From Centroberyx gerrardi (lineage: Eukaryota; Chordata; Actinopteri; Beryciformes; Berycidae), in assembly GCF_048128805.1 (NCBI RefSeq), contig NC_136004.1:18846185-18910184 (forward strand): a DNA stretch of 64,000 nucleotides, written 5' to 3'. Position 1 is the stretch's first letter; every line of letters starts with the position of its first letter. A program made the position numbers and the translations under genes. Below the pieces are notes generated by a model. That model saw nothing but the letters and a program-made list of their open reading frames with translations. It did no database searches and was not told the origin of the DNA. This document shows positions 41,981 through 53,290 of the stretch, piece after piece.

Positions 41981-42865
41981 CTATAAAGCTACCTTATTTT
42001 GTAGTTTGGGGAAAGCTCTCGCCCATACGGTTTTCCACACCGCTGCCCTCAGTGAAGGACTCGCCCACAGGTAAACCGCCGGCGTGCACAACACGTTACA
42101 CCGGGCCAAGATGCTCACAGGGTTTACAGCTTCATTTTCAAACATCACACCATTTCCAGACAGACCTCTCAATATCAAATTCACCAGGGATGGAAACCAT
42201 AAAGTCAAAAAACACACCACCACCATCACGATGATCTGCAGCGACTCTTTCTTGCTTTCTTTCTCTGGGCTCGGCGGGTCTCGTTCGAGTTGGTATTTGG
42301 CCACGACAAGTAATTTAATAGTCATTGTTATTTTCGTAAGGATTATAAATTGTAAAGTGATCAAGCCGTATACTTGTATCTGTATAGCTTTAGACAATGG
42401 GAGCAGTTTTTGTATCAGTAATTGACCGTAAATTTGTATCCAACTATATGCATTAATACCCAGTATCAAATGCCTGGTGATAAACCGGCTATAGAAGAAT
42501 GGATGGCACACAGCAAAATACCGATCAAACTGGGCGAATAGAAACGTCAAGATGTTCACACCGAGGAGTGACGTTAAAATGTAAAAGGTTCCGTTTTTAC
42601 CCGACAAGCCCACTCGTACATCAAAGAGACAAAGATAGAAAACAGCGAAGCCAGACAGCGTGTCACTAATACTTGTGTTGACCATAAATATAAACCGATT
42701 TTGGATGCGCAGATTGTGGGTGCCCAGTATGCCGACTGTCACCGAACCAGCGAGAAGCACGGCGCTGACACCGAACATGATGTGGAAACAGAAAAGTAGA
42801 TAATCTCCAGCACTGTCGAAGTCAAATGCCAAAGGAACCAGCGTTATATTTACAGGAATCAGCAT
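41981..42865 (-). CDS. Orphan class A GPCR, tandem copy 1
   Basis: One uninterrupted 294-codon reading frame without introns. Short N-terminus with a glycosylation site (NIT), seven hydrophobic segments, TM2 NTSISDTLSG (D2.50), TM3 end FAQFDRYFAVCHPFF (DRY motif), Trp in TM4, long TM5, KKESLQ before TM6, FLTLWFPS in TM6 and TPAVYLW in TM7 (TPxxY in place of NPxxY). There is no Cys at the start of TM3 and none in the very short ECL2, so the standard disulfide is absent. It is the most diverged of the intact copies. The tandem intronless arrangement suggests a chemosensory role, but the family was not identified and it is not a canonical odorant receptor (no MAYDRY, no SHL or NPxIY). Confidence 0.8.
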   Translation of the reverse strand: MLIPVNITLVPLAFDFDSAGDYLLFCFHIMFGVSAVLLAGSVTVGILGTHNLRIQNRFIFMVNTSISDTLSGFAVFYLCLFDVRVGLSGKNGTFYILTSLLGVNILTFLFAQFDRYFAVCHPFFYSRFITRHLILGINAYSWIQIYGQLLIQKLLPLSKAIQIQVYGLITLQFIILTKITMTIKLLVVAKYQLERDPPSPEKESKKESLQIIVMVVVCFLTLWFPSLVNLILRGLSGNGVMFENEAVNPVSILARCNVLCTPAVYLWASPSLRAAVWKTVWARAFPKLQNKVAL

Positions 42866-42925
42866 TGTGTGAGTCGGAGTCCCAGTCTGTCTGTCAGTCT
42901 GTCTGTCTGTGTTTCAAGTCGCTGG

Positions 42926-42933
42926 TTTAAATA
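42926..42933 (-). promoter_or_regulatory. TATA-like box of receptor copy 1
   Basis: The minus strand reads TATTTAAA, 61 bases upstream of the ATG at 42865. It is weaker than the boxes of the other copies. Confidence 0.35.
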
Positions 42934-42939
42934 GCCTAA

Positions 42940-45900
42940 CCGCGCCTCGTTGCTTCATTCTCTTGTGACCAATTAGTCAGGAAAGTTAAAGTTAGGCTAA
43001 CTAAAGCAGCCAATATGCAGATGCAAAAATCTTCCTGGAACCAGCATCAAACGAGGGAAATTGTACAGCATAAGACAGATAAACTTTAGTCCTCTCCCTG
43101 AGGGGGTTTCGTGTCACGTTATCAGGTGAAACCAAATGCAACATACCGTAGAAATCACTGTAAATGTTCAAAATTTCCGGAACTCACCAATTTGGCGTAC
43201 ATGTAGTTTAGTAAGTAGGGTACTTTTATGATAAGAAAAATTCCACTTTGTGCTGGTCTCTTCAATATTTTTTTTACTTATAGCACTTCTAACAGTAGTT
43301 AGCTATAACTAGCTAACTGCTATAGCTGTTACACCAACCTCTTCTAATGTATGCTAGGTCTAGCTAGCTTGGAAGTGTATGAAAACACTTTTGCTGTCGG
43401 AATGTTGACCAGAAAAAATAATACCATTATTGCTGCTTCTGTTGCCTCAGATAATCTCCTTCATAAATAAAGGCAACCGCCACTCCTCCCACCCCACCCC
43501 CTTTCTGGATGGGACCCCCAGACTTGACTCAATTTGAACTGTAACCATAGAAACGCCTGTAGCTAGCACCTATAGGGTACACTGTAGCAGAATGTAACCA
43601 TAGAAACGTCTGTAACTAGCACCCATGGGCTAGCTACACTGACTTCGTGCTGATTCAGCACCACAGACAGCGCATCCGGGGTCTCATTTATGAAGCTTGA
43701 GAGAGAAAAAAAAACAGCCAAAATTACGCACATTCTTTAAGCTCAATTTGAGTTTTATAGGCTTTCATCTTGACCTGATAACTTCCCTTGGCCTGTATGG
43801 GTTGATATGTTTGATTCTTTCCACATAAAAACTAAATGTGTTCCCCTCTGCTGGTACCAAATTCACTGACAAATAGTGACAGAGATGGTAGCCTACAATA
43901 AAGGAGACTTCTGAAAGTCTACCTCTGAAAACAGAAAATATTTTTGGTCTTTTTCAATCGAAATACACAAACAGAAATACTGGTAAATCAGAAGCAAGGT
44001 GACATATATACCCAAATATTTGAATCATTAACTGGATTATTTTCAATGACGGAATCATTCTAATCGTGCAGAGGTAGGCTACTGTTTCAACCAGTCCTCA
44101 AGAAATCTTTATTTTTCTAACAAAAAGCAGAAATCCCTCTTGCATCTTTATCATTTACAATATTCACTGACATTGTCAATATTTCAATATTCAAGTTTAT
44201 TTATACAACGATTTGGATAAATAGGATTGACACAAAGTGGTGTACATAAAACAAAGGGCATAAAAACAGATAGAAAGCAAACGAGATAAGTGCATGAGAG
44301 CTCCAAGAAATAGGATCAGAGTGTGTGTGTGTGTGCTCCTGTGTGTGTGCACGTGTTTTTAGCAATGTATTATGAACAATCTGTGGCTGTAAAGTCACTT
44401 TACACATTTTAGTGAGGAAAACATAATATAGCCTTCTCTGTTGTTAGACAGTATCAAACTAAATCATGAAAAACTAATAAACACATTTGCCAAATTATTA
44501 ATAAGGAGAGTAAAATTATGTAGAGAGACAAGTTTTACTGGAGGCAATATTGAGAACATAAACTGGAGATAGGCTTAACTTATAGGTGCTCTATTTCTAA
44601 TCAAGTAAAGGAATTATCTTTCAAAAGTTTACATACAATTTATTTAAGAAAACGTTTATCTAGGATCATACTCATTTTTTAATGTGTTGACACAGTGTGA
44701 CAAAAAATTGACAAACTAATGCAGATAAATAACCTACCACTGAGTAGTAAAAAGTGTGATAACTAGCCTAGTCACCCGTGCTACATCATCTCTGAACAAG
44801 AACCTATTCCAGTCCTTCCCATTATTTCCTTCAGACTGTATTCAGAACATAAATAACCAGGCCCATATGGCTGCCATTTGTGGTTTCTTTGGATTTGTTT
44901 AACTCATTTGTGCTGTGACAGAATGACGAGCCTCCCTATGGTGTTTATTTATTATTCTCATGTATTGTAGGCCACAAGGACAAGTTACATATTATTAGTG
45001 GTATGGAGTCGAAAATAAGTTATTGCAATAACCTTGGGATCTCACAATGCCCCTGAAATACCTCACTTATCTAAGGGAACCCTTACATACAACACACAGT
45101 TTGCAGGGGAAGAAACCGGTCATCCCATCACAGTGTCCTTTGTGTCTTTTAAGTGTTGGCAAACAAGTTAAAACAGATAAGTTCAATGCCAATGTTTTAC
45201 TGACCTGTTGTATGTCCCCACTAAATGTAGAACAGGCTGCAATACAGACACGTCATGTAAACGTTTCTAACCTACTGACCTTAGAGCATTACGGAGTGGG
45301 ACTTGGATCTATTGTCTTGTTCATACATGTCACAAATACTATAAAATTAAATTCATTCTGAGTCTACATAGTCAAGCTCCCATTTTTAGTCAATGGATTG
45401 TACCATAATCCAATGTGAAGAGGAAGGAGGGCTGAATTAGTGCATGATGGAGAATCTAAATGAAAATACAAGTTAGAGGCCTATGAACAAAGAACAATAT
45501 ACTGCATGAGAAGTGAAACTGAGAAAAAATATTTAATTTATCTCCTGTCCGAAGTAGGTCATTAGAAGTGGAGTGAACATTGTTTTGTAGGATTAATGGG
45601 TTGCTGATATGAAATCTAAACCCTACTGTTGATCTTGAAAACACACAAAAAGAAGTTACTGCTGGTTGTCTTTGTAGGGCAAAATGATTGGCCTTTTCCT
45701 ATGATAATAAAGTGTTAGGCAAAGTTGCACAGTTGGCCTACTGTTCAGTTGGAATAAATCACGATAATTAAAAAGGCCTGCCATCATTTTGCCATCTCAT
45801 TATTTGAAGAAAATTACAGAATTAAGATTCAATTTGAGTGTGAAATTGTCACCAGGAGGACAGTGAATCATGCGTGAATTACAGCTGTGTGAATGCAGAT

Positions 45901-46158
45901 GAAAAATATGCTTGGCCCAAAATCAGACAGAGAGAAAGAGAGGGAGAGATGGCAGAAACACACAGGTGTCCCCTCGTCCTATTTTCCCACAGCGTCACTT
46001 AGTCGTCCACGGCCTTTTTTTTTATTTTTATCTCCCTTCCTTTGGCAGGAGCCCACTCTGCAGGAAGGGGACAGACAATTCAGTTGAACGCACATATAGA
46101 AAAACATGCTGAACCTGGCAGTGGTTTTACGTGCAGCTTATTTGTGTTTTCCTACCCC
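42940..46158. other. Intergenic region between receptor copies 1 and 2
   Basis: No gene is seen. It contains a 53-bp tandem duplication (43541-43645). About 46000-46158 is the downstream flank of copy 2 and resembles the downstream flank of copy 4 (shared AGGAGCCCACTCTG), so the duplicated unit was larger than the gene. Confidence 0.5.
43541..43645. repeat. Two-copy 53-bp tandem repeat
   Basis: GTAACCATAGAAACG begins at 43541 and again at 43594. Both units continue with CTGTARCTAGCACCYAT-like sequence. Cause unknown. Confidence 0.6.
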
Positions 46159-47046
46159 TTACCTCCTCTTGCGCCTTGGACACACTCTGCCCCACACCGT
46201 CCTCACCATGGCTTCTCTCAGAGCCGGACTCCCCCACATATACACGGCCGGTGTGCACACGGCGTTCAAACGAGCCATGGTGGCGAAAAGGTTTGTCGCC
46301 TCGTTTCTAAAAGTCAACCCTCTTCCTATCACCAGTCTGAGTATAATGTTGACAAACGAGGGGCACCACAACACCAAGAAGCTTATCACAACAAAAATGA
46401 TGATTCTTAACGATTCCTTCTTGCTTTCTCTCTCGGCGCTGGGAGGCTCGCGCTCGAGCTGGAACTTGGCAACAAAGTACAATTTAATAGTCATGACCAC
46501 TTTGGTGAGCACAATGATTTGTAAACTAACAATGCTGAATGCGTACAGTTGTATGGATTTAGAAACTGGCAACACATTTCTGGCGAGCAAGTGAGCAAAA
46601 TTATAAAACCAACAGTAAACATTAATGCATATCACAACCTGTCTGGTTATGAAGCGGCTGTATATGAATGGATAACAAACAGCAAAATATCGGTCAAATT
46701 GTGCGAATAAAAATGTCAGTATATTGACCCCGAGAAGTGAAGTTAAAACATTATAAGTGCCATTTCTCGACGGATATCCCTCCTGAACATCAAATAAACC
46801 AAGATAATACACTGACAATCCAACTAGTGTATCACAAATACTGGTGTTCAGCATAAATATAAACCTATTTTGAAGGCGAAGTGCTTTTGTGGCCAAGATC
46901 CCAATGACTACCGTGCCGGCTATGAGCACCGCAGTTGTGGCGAATAGAAACTGGAAAATAAAGATGAGATAATCCGCGGGACTGTCGAAGTCAACTGAGA
47001 GAGCCACACCTCCAGTCAGAGTGTCTGTGATGTTGACGAGGACCAT
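46159..47046 (-). CDS. Orphan class A GPCR, tandem copy 2
   Basis: Intronless, 295 aa from the ATG at 47046. An upstream in-frame ATG at 47070 is rejected because it would lie only 16 bases after the TATA box and the paralogue at 55556-56476 starts at the aligned Met. Asn5 (NIT) is a glycosylation site. Motifs: D72 in TM2, D118-R119-Y120, W146 in TM4, LWCPS about 226-230 in TM6 and TPAVY 265-269 in TM7. TM4-loop-TM5 is about 140-190, with a loop of only some 10-15 residues and no Cys. The 3' 384 bp of its reading frame region is identical to copy 4 (46171-46554 against 55601-55984). Function unknown; a chemosensory receptor is inferred from the array only. Confidence 0.82.
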   Translation of the reverse strand: MVLVNITDTLTGGVALSVDFDSPADYLIFIFQFLFATTAVLIAGTVVIGILATKALRLQNRFIFMLNTSICDTLVGLSVYYLGLFDVQEGYPSRNGTYNVLTSLLGVNILTFLFAQFDRYFAVCYPFIYSRFITRQVVICINVYCWFYNFAHLLARNVLPVSKSIQLYAFSIVSLQIIVLTKVVMTIKLYFVAKFQLEREPPSAERESKKESLRIIIFVVISFLVLWCPSFVNIILRLVIGRGLTFRNEATNLFATMARLNAVCTPAVYMWGSPALREAMVRTVWGRVCPRRKRR

Positions 47047-47085
47047 TGTTTTGGCGCATAGTGAATGCAAATAAGACTAGGTCTA

Positions 47086-47092
47086 TTTTATA
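47086..47092 (-). promoter_or_regulatory. TATA box of receptor copy 2
   Basis: TATAAAA on the minus strand ends 40 bases before the ATG at 47046, predicting a leader of roughly 10-20 nt. Confidence 0.55.
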
Positions 47093-47204
47093 GCTACACT
47101 GCCACCGATAAGTCACCAACAATGTCCTCTTGGGACATAATGACATAATGAAGAGTCTTTTTTTTTTTTTTAATTTTTTCAAATTGTGTTTTTCAAAAAT
47201 CAGA

Positions 47205-47602
47205 TGGGCTGGGTATCAGCACTGATCTCCTGATTCGATTCGATTTTGATTCACAAGGTCCCGATTCGATATTGTTTCGATTCAATATTGATTCAATCGG
47301 GGTACTTCAGTTACAATACCAATACTGGTTAGATATGAAAGAAATTATCTGAGAATTAATGCTGTGAACTGTACAGGGAACCCTCTGTAATATGGTGCAT
47401 TACTAAAAAGGTTAATGCTTAACATTGACAAAAGGAGGAAGGGAGGCCCTCTACAAATACAATTTTTGCAAAAATCAGCACACATCCACTGAAAAAAGGC
47501 ATAGATTAAAAGATCGATCTGTGGATTTTAAGAATCGATATCAGATTGTCCAAATGAAAATAACAATTAATCGGAAAATCAATATTTTTACCTGGCCCTA
47601 AT
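47205..47602. repeat. Dispersed repeat, probably a DNA-transposon relic
   Basis: The left end GGGCTGGGTATC and right end CCTGGCCCTAA are roughly inverted. The interior is rich in GATTCGATT and ATCGAT words typical of a common fish non-autonomous element. No clear target duplication. Confidence 0.35.
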
Positions 47603-47762
47603 GAAAACAATATCAGTTGTACAGCAATACATTTAAATATTACTGTATACATCAGAGATTTACCTTAACAGCAATTCCCTAATTCTGATATTCTGAGTTT
47701 TTGGCTCATTTTACCCCACAGCCATTTTGAAAAAAAAAAGTGCATCCCACAGTAATTCAGGA

Positions 47763-48165
47763 CTAGGTCAAGTCAAAGTTTATCAAATAAAACACCAAGA
47801 TTTCTGACAGTTGGGCTCTGGGTGATGATGCAATCATCAAGTTCCAAGGTGAAATTGGACACCTATGTTTGACTGGTCCGACGATTAGCAGTTCAGTTTT
47901 GTTCAGAGTTTAACAGTAAAAAATTAGAGGACATCCAGTTTTTAATGTCAGACAGGCAGGCTTTGAGATTAGACAAATGGGACCGCTTAACAGATTGTAA
48001 AGGTAAGTATAACTGAGTATCATCAGCATAGCAATGAAACTGAACACCATATTTACGGATGATATCGCCAAGTAGTAACCTATAGATATAGAAATGTAAT
48101 GGACCAAGTACTGAACCTTGAGGCACACCAGATTTAACAGTGGAGGGAGCTGACATATTATTGTT
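47763..48165 (-). mobile_element. L2-type LINE fragment (reverse transcriptase part)
   Basis: The minus strand encodes [12 protein letters not shown] and the catalytic [14 protein letters not shown], then LNSEQN and, after a frame change, the SNI...LDDCIITQS-like and NLGVLFD words of L2-type reverse transcriptases. Truncated at both ends and broken; old. Confidence 0.75.
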
Positions 48166-48169
48166 ACTA

Positions 48170-48940
48170 ACCTTTTGCTAATTAGTTCAAGTTTTTATAC
48201 CTTAGCAAATCAACATGAACACACTGCGGAGTGCATCATACTTCAAAAGCAACAAACCCCGCAAAAGCAGCGGTCGGGGGGAAATCTTTTCAGAAATGGA
48301 CAGCCTGACAAGGTTTTTCCTGTTTTCGAGTAAGCAAGTATGTCAAAGAATTATTTCGGCACACTGCCTCCAACAGAGAGGGAAAGGTACATTGAAAAAA
48401 TTAACTTAATTGGCCTCCATCAATGTCCTTTTTCATTACTCCAATAAAGCTGGATAAATGATCCCACACAGTGGCCTGAAGTGAAATACTTAGACATTTA
48501 CCACTACGTAAGATAATAAGTTGACCTTGAGTAATTTCACTTCATATTTAAAAATTTGAAATACAGCTATGCTTTTCAGACTATAAATTTGGGCCACGCT
48601 GACGTGACATTGGTTATTAAAGTGGATTGTTGCTAAGTTAACTATCTTATGTTAACTAACAAGTCAGTGAGATTTCTCATTACTTTTGCACCTTGGAATG
48701 GCAATCAATACAGAGCAAAATATCCTGAGACCCACACATGAACACACAACTCATCTGTTTTATAGAGAGGAATTGGCTCAGTAATGTTAGCTTAGTAGCA
48801 ACCTAATGTTAGGACAGCAGCTTTTAAACAAATCTAACATTCAGGTTATCTTATAAGAATATAACTAGATAATTAGCCTACTGGTAACTTACTTGCCAGT
48901 GACAAAATGCTGGCCACATTAAGTGTAGGCTATTTAGTCG
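48170..48940. other. Gene-free stretch
   Basis: Nothing recognisable: AT-rich sequence with short open frames only. Confidence 0.4.
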
Positions 48941-48944
48941 CGGG

Positions 48945-49109
48945 GGCCCACTCTTCTACCATGTACCACTGTCAGCGCCTCTCTCCTTATGGCCTGGATG
49001 CACATTTTTCTTCTTAACGGCTCCCTTGTTTTGCTCGGGAGCACAAAAAACTGTAATTCACGGTTTTTAAGTGTGCTGGCGTGCAGCCCACCACACAACA
49101 GCTAGGCAT
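48945..49109 (-). pseudogene. THAP zinc-finger domain remnant
   Basis: From the ATG at 49109 the minus strand reads MPSCCVVGCTPAHLKTVNYS, the start pattern of THAP domains (M-P-x-x-C-x2-4-C). After a frameshift near 49017 it continues with RRKMCIQAIRRE, like the W/x-x-AI-R segment of the domain. The downstream CxxH half is missing. It is either part of a P-element/THAP9-like transposon or a broken THAP gene copy. Confidence 0.45.
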
Positions 49110-49244
49110 GTTTAATTTGGGGAATAATGACAATGATGTACATTCAGTCACACAAGGTGAATGGAGAGCGGTGCAGTGATTTCTCCCACGATGGGCGTGG
49201 CCTATTTTATGCACTGTCTCTATAGGCCTAACTATTTTCATATT

Positions 49245-50090
49245 TCAAATTTGCATTGACACAACAGTCATTACACCCAATATGTAACAAAAAAAGTGCT
49301 TAGTCCTACTACTTTTCCCATGTGCTTTCTTCCATTACAGCCAGAGCAAAATGGAGAAAGTCAGTTTACCCACTGGCTAACCTTACCCCACTCTCCCCTA
49401 CCTGGGGTAAATTTATCAACTTCCTTATAGAAGTTTGTTGTTTGAGATAACAACCTCACCAACAAGTGTGATCTCCATTCATTTCGAGGCAAATTGGTTA
49501 TTACTATTAGGCTACTTTCATTCTTTGTAATCCCGTGAAATGTTTTTAAAACGTTTTTTTACTGTTTGAAAGGTCAGTAATAGGAAAACAATCCACAAAA
49601 ATGTAACCTCAATTCCTTAAGCCTATTTTCTCCCCTGGCGTGAAATTGAGGCCAAGACACACCGCCAGGGTAAACACATTTTTAGGGGATACATTATTTG
49701 ACACAAACCACCGGGACAAAAACAACATTTAATTAGAAAAAAATTGCATAACGGCGCATCAAAAGGGCAGGCTACTACAGAGTCGACAATACGAAAATAC
49801 TCAGCATAAAACACACAACGTCGACCGCACAAGTACAGTCATCCATATGCATCACATCCACAGCTGCAACACCATGTCAATCGAACAATGCCAATATCAC
49901 ATCTACTGTAGAAAGCACCAGTGCATGAAGACCTGGCTTCACTCTTCAATGTCACAAACCCGACTCAACAGCGTGGCTGTTTGTCATGTTCACAGAGAGA
50001 GAACGGAAAACTTGGACAAGAAGAAACTGTGTCAAGAATTTGTTAAAGTTACTGATCGGCGCATGCACGTTTTTGGGTCATTTTAGAATC
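49245..50090. other. Gene-free stretch
   Basis: No gene or complete repeat recognised; short open frames only. Confidence 0.4.
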
Positions 50091-50092
50091 AG

Positions 50093-50651
50093 TGTCCCCA
50101 GCGTCCCCAGTGTAAATGACACCTATGCCCTCTCCTGCTCTTCAATCTCCTTTTTTCCTCCAGTGGCTCTCTCCCTCTTCCTCTTCCCTGTAAAAACTGT
50201 TCACCTCAACAAATAATTTCATCTCTAAGTAAAGTGTCCACCACACGTGAGCGGAATGAAATGCTGGTATGTTTAATAGAGACTCTGCAATTGCAGCCAC
50301 AGCAGGTGCCATGGAGGTCCATTCGAGAACTGGCTGTGCGCAAATAATGTGAAATATAGAACAAACTACATGGATTTTTTTTTTTGATTTTTTTTTTTAG
50401 CTTACATTACTTTTTTTTGGACAATGCACATTTGTTTCTTCTATATTTACACTGCATTGTATGTTTTCTTATTGTGCAAATAAACCTTTCTCAAAGCGTT
50501 CTCATTTGTTAGTTAACATTTCTTGGTGCAAGCTATTTTTCAGAACATTTTTAACAAATTATGCTTTTAAAAAGTGATGGGGACAAAATCGGCCATTTCA
50601 AAAAGTGGTGGGTACATGTCCCCAGCGTCCCCAGTGTAAATGACACCTATG
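50093..50651. repeat. Region bounded by two identical 35-bp direct repeats
   Basis: The same 35 bases, starting TGTCCCCAGCGTCCCC and ending ACACCTATG, occur at 50093-50127 and 50617-50651. The second copy is preceded by GGACAAAATCGGCC and the interior is T-rich and non-coding. They look like the same end of two copies of one repeat family rather than a complete element. Confidence 0.45.
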
Positions 50652-50754
50652 GTTGTAGGAGTAACTGACTGTAGATGTGTAACCAACTATACACGTTGAC
50701 ACACACATTGTATCGAATTGCTGTTAGATTATTACTGTAGATCACTGCATTCTG

Positions 50755-51996
50755 ATCGAAAGGCTTAGGCAGTGGGTGGGTGTCTCTGGGAGCGCCCTGG
50801 ACTGGTTCTCCTCCTATCTCTTGGATAGGAGTTTTTTTGTGTCAGTTGGTCCCTACATGTCTGCAACTGCTGCCCTATCCTGTGGTGTGCCCCAGGGTTC
50901 TGTTTTGGGTTCTATCTAATTTGCTTTATATATGCTTCCCCTAGGACTGATTATTAGCAAATTTAAAGGTATTTCTTATCACTGCTACGCTGATGATATT
51001 CAGCTGTACATCTCTTTTAAGCCAGATAAGACTGACAAACTGTCTGTTTTGCACGATTGTCTGATTGCCATTAAGGACTGGATGGCCAACAACTTTCTAC
51101 AGCTTAACGCAGACAAGACTGAGGTTCTTATTATTGCTTCAACCAGTTCAGACAGTATCGTTTCCAAGGTTGCTCAGTGTATTGGGTCCCTTTCCTCAAC
51201 TGTACGGTCTAACCTTAGAAATCTTGGTGTTATTTTTGATCAGGCTATGTACTTTGATCAACATATTAAGTCATTGTCCCGTACATGTTTTTTCCATCTT
51301 AGAAACATTGCCAAACTCAAGTCTGTTGTGTCACAAGCTGAGTTGGAGATGATTATTCATGCCTTTATATCATCCCGCCTGGACTACTGTAATTCCCTTT
51401 TCACATGCCTCAGCAAGTCATCCCTGGACTGTCTACAAATGGTCCAGAACGCTGCTGCAAGGCTGTTGACCAGGTCCAGCAGGACGTCTCACATCACACC
51501 CATCTTAGCTTCCTTACATTGGCTTCCCATCAAGTTTAGGATTCAATTTAAGGTTCTTGTAATCACATATAGAGCCCTGCATGGTCAGGCACCTGTGTAC
51601 ATCTGCGACCTACTCCATCCCTACATTACCAGCAGGTCACTTAGGTCTTCCGACCAGGGCTTACTGGTTGTCCCTCGCTCTAGGCTCAAAACAAAAGGTG
51701 ATGGAGCCTTTGAAATTGTGGCACCTAAACTGTGGAACGCTCTTCCACTGGACTTAAGATCTGCGGTCTCTGTTGACACTTTTAAAAAGCAGCTGAAGAC
51801 TCATCTGTTCAGACTGGCCTTTGTCTAGCCTCTTGTGACTGTATTTCTGTGTGTTTTTATGTCCTTTGTTTTTATGTTTTATTGTTTCTTACTATTTGAT
51901 GGTCTTATTTTAACTATTTTACTCCTGTGAAGCACTTTGTGAATTTGCTCTGTGAAAGGTGCTATATAAATAAACTTTACTTACTAAACTTTACTT
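50755..51996 (+). mobile_element. 5'-truncated L2-type LINE with intact 3' end
   Basis: Reverse transcriptase motifs run from ALDWFSSYL and [12 protein letters not shown] (with a break near 50917) to YHCYADDIQLY. An open frame follows to 51828 with the typical L2 C-terminal words LRNLGVIFD, HAFISSRLDYCNSLF, ASLHWLPIKFRI and FKKQLKTHLF. The 3' tail has the family pattern GTGCTATATAAATAAA followed by a short ACTTTACTTACTAA repeat. The open C-terminal half suggests moderate age. Its 3' end abuts the truncated receptor at 51998. Confidence 0.9.
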
Positions 51997-51997
51997 A

Positions 51998-52390
51998 CAA
52001 TCACTCGTCTGGTAATGAAACGCCCATAAAAGAATGGATGGCACACGGCAAAATATCGGTCAAACTGGGCAAATAAAAACGTCATGATATTAACTCCAAG
52101 AAGCGAGGGCAAAATGTAAAAAGTTTCATTTCTATACGGGAAGCCCACTCGCACGTCAAAGAGGTAGAAAATGCCTAAGCCATTGTGTCACATATGCTTG
52201 TGTTCAGCATAAATATAAACCGATTTTGTTGTAATAGCATATTCGTACTGAAGATGCCAATTATGACGGAACCAGCGACAAGCACGGCACTCGTTCCAAA
52301 TAAAATGTGAAAAAGGAAGAGGAAATAATCTCCCGGGCTATCGAAATCAACTGACAGAGGAACAAGCGTTATGTTGACCGAGAGAGACAT
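51998..52390 (-). pseudogene. Orphan class A GPCR, tandem copy 3, truncated
   Basis: It starts MSLSVNITLVPLSVDFDSPG like copies 1 and 5 and reads through TM1 and TM2 to CDTMA, where a small deletion/frameshift near 52175 removes several residues. It then continues in another frame with FDVRVGF, LLGVNIMTFLFAQFDRYFAV and GRFITRR, and stops at the L2 3' tail. TM4 to TM7 are absent, and no matching 3' half was found on the other side of the LINE down to 47.1 kb. Non-functional. Confidence 0.88.
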
Positions 52391-52458
52391 TATGGGAGTA
52401 TTCGGTAAAGGCAGCCCAGCCTAGTCTAAACTGCGCTTGAAATAGAATAACACTCTTA

Positions 52459-52465
52459 TTTTATA
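52459..52465 (-). promoter_or_regulatory. TATA box of receptor pseudogene copy 3
   Basis: TATAAAA on the minus strand, 69 bases upstream of the former ATG at 52390. Preserved although the gene is broken. Confidence 0.4.
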
Positions 52466-52586
52466 GACTCGTTGGAACACACTTTTTTCTGTGCTCCATT
52501 TCCCTGTTAATGCTGAGGAGGGAGGAGGCAGCCCGTCACACTTCAGACTGTGCGCCACATTTAGCACCATGGACAGCGCAGGGTGC

Positions 52587-52618
<32 letters not shown>
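52587..52618. repeat. CT microsatellite
   Basis: CT run upstream of receptor pseudogene copy 3. Confidence 0.9.
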
Positions 52619-52624
<6 letters not shown>

Positions 52625-53019
52625 TTGTTTTTCATTGTTCCAGACAGCATGTAACATTAATTCACAAGGGATGACTTACAGTATAGGAGTACAGTAAGAG
52701 TAGCCTACAAGGAACAACGCGAAAATTGATGACAACATATAGGTGACATCAGAAAAAGCATGTGTTACATTAGGACATGGACTCAAACATTTAAGAAGTT
52801 GTCTGAATTTTGATGTTGAGATAAATCAAAGATTATTTCTGGTATTGATATATATCATACAATCTGATGAAAGGGGGGTTAAAACTGAATCAGAGTGCAG
52901 GAGCAGCCTGGACGGGTCAGCGTCTTGTTCAACAGCTCACAGTCAATGTGCAGACAGAGTTGATTTCAGAAACTACGTTTTGTCATTTAGGCCTATTTCC
53001 TTAAATTTTGTGTAGGCCT

Positions 53020-53290
53020 ACTTATTTTCAGTCACTAATCATGCTAGTCGCTATATAATCTACTAGTTGCTAGATAATTCCAATTTAATATGTAGGCTAA
53101 CACGTAGGCTAATTTTTCTCACTTTTCTCTATTTAGCCTACTAGTAACAATTTAGTAAGTGCGCCCTTCTATTTCTTATTTTGTAGTCACTAGCGACTCA
53201 TTTTATTTTTACTATTCTCTCAAAGACACCAGTCACTAAATATTACGCACTAGTAGCCTACCTTTTTTTATGTCCCGTCACCGGTAGTCT
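53020..53290. repeat. CTAGT-rich stretch related to the il12b-intron foldback element
   Basis: Dense AGTCACTA, CTACTAGTTGC and CACTAGTAGCC words resemble 32890-33640. Partial, with no clear ends. Confidence 0.3.

Noticed and set aside
46042-46594. Plus-strand open frames over receptor copy 2 (and the same over copy 4 at 55553-56024)
   Set aside because: They are antisense shadows of the GPCR genes and repeat between copies only because the DNA is duplicated.
47044-47070. Longer N-terminus for receptor copy 2 from the ATG at 47070
   Set aside because: It would start only 16 bases after the TATA box and is not shared by the paralogues, which align at the inner Met.
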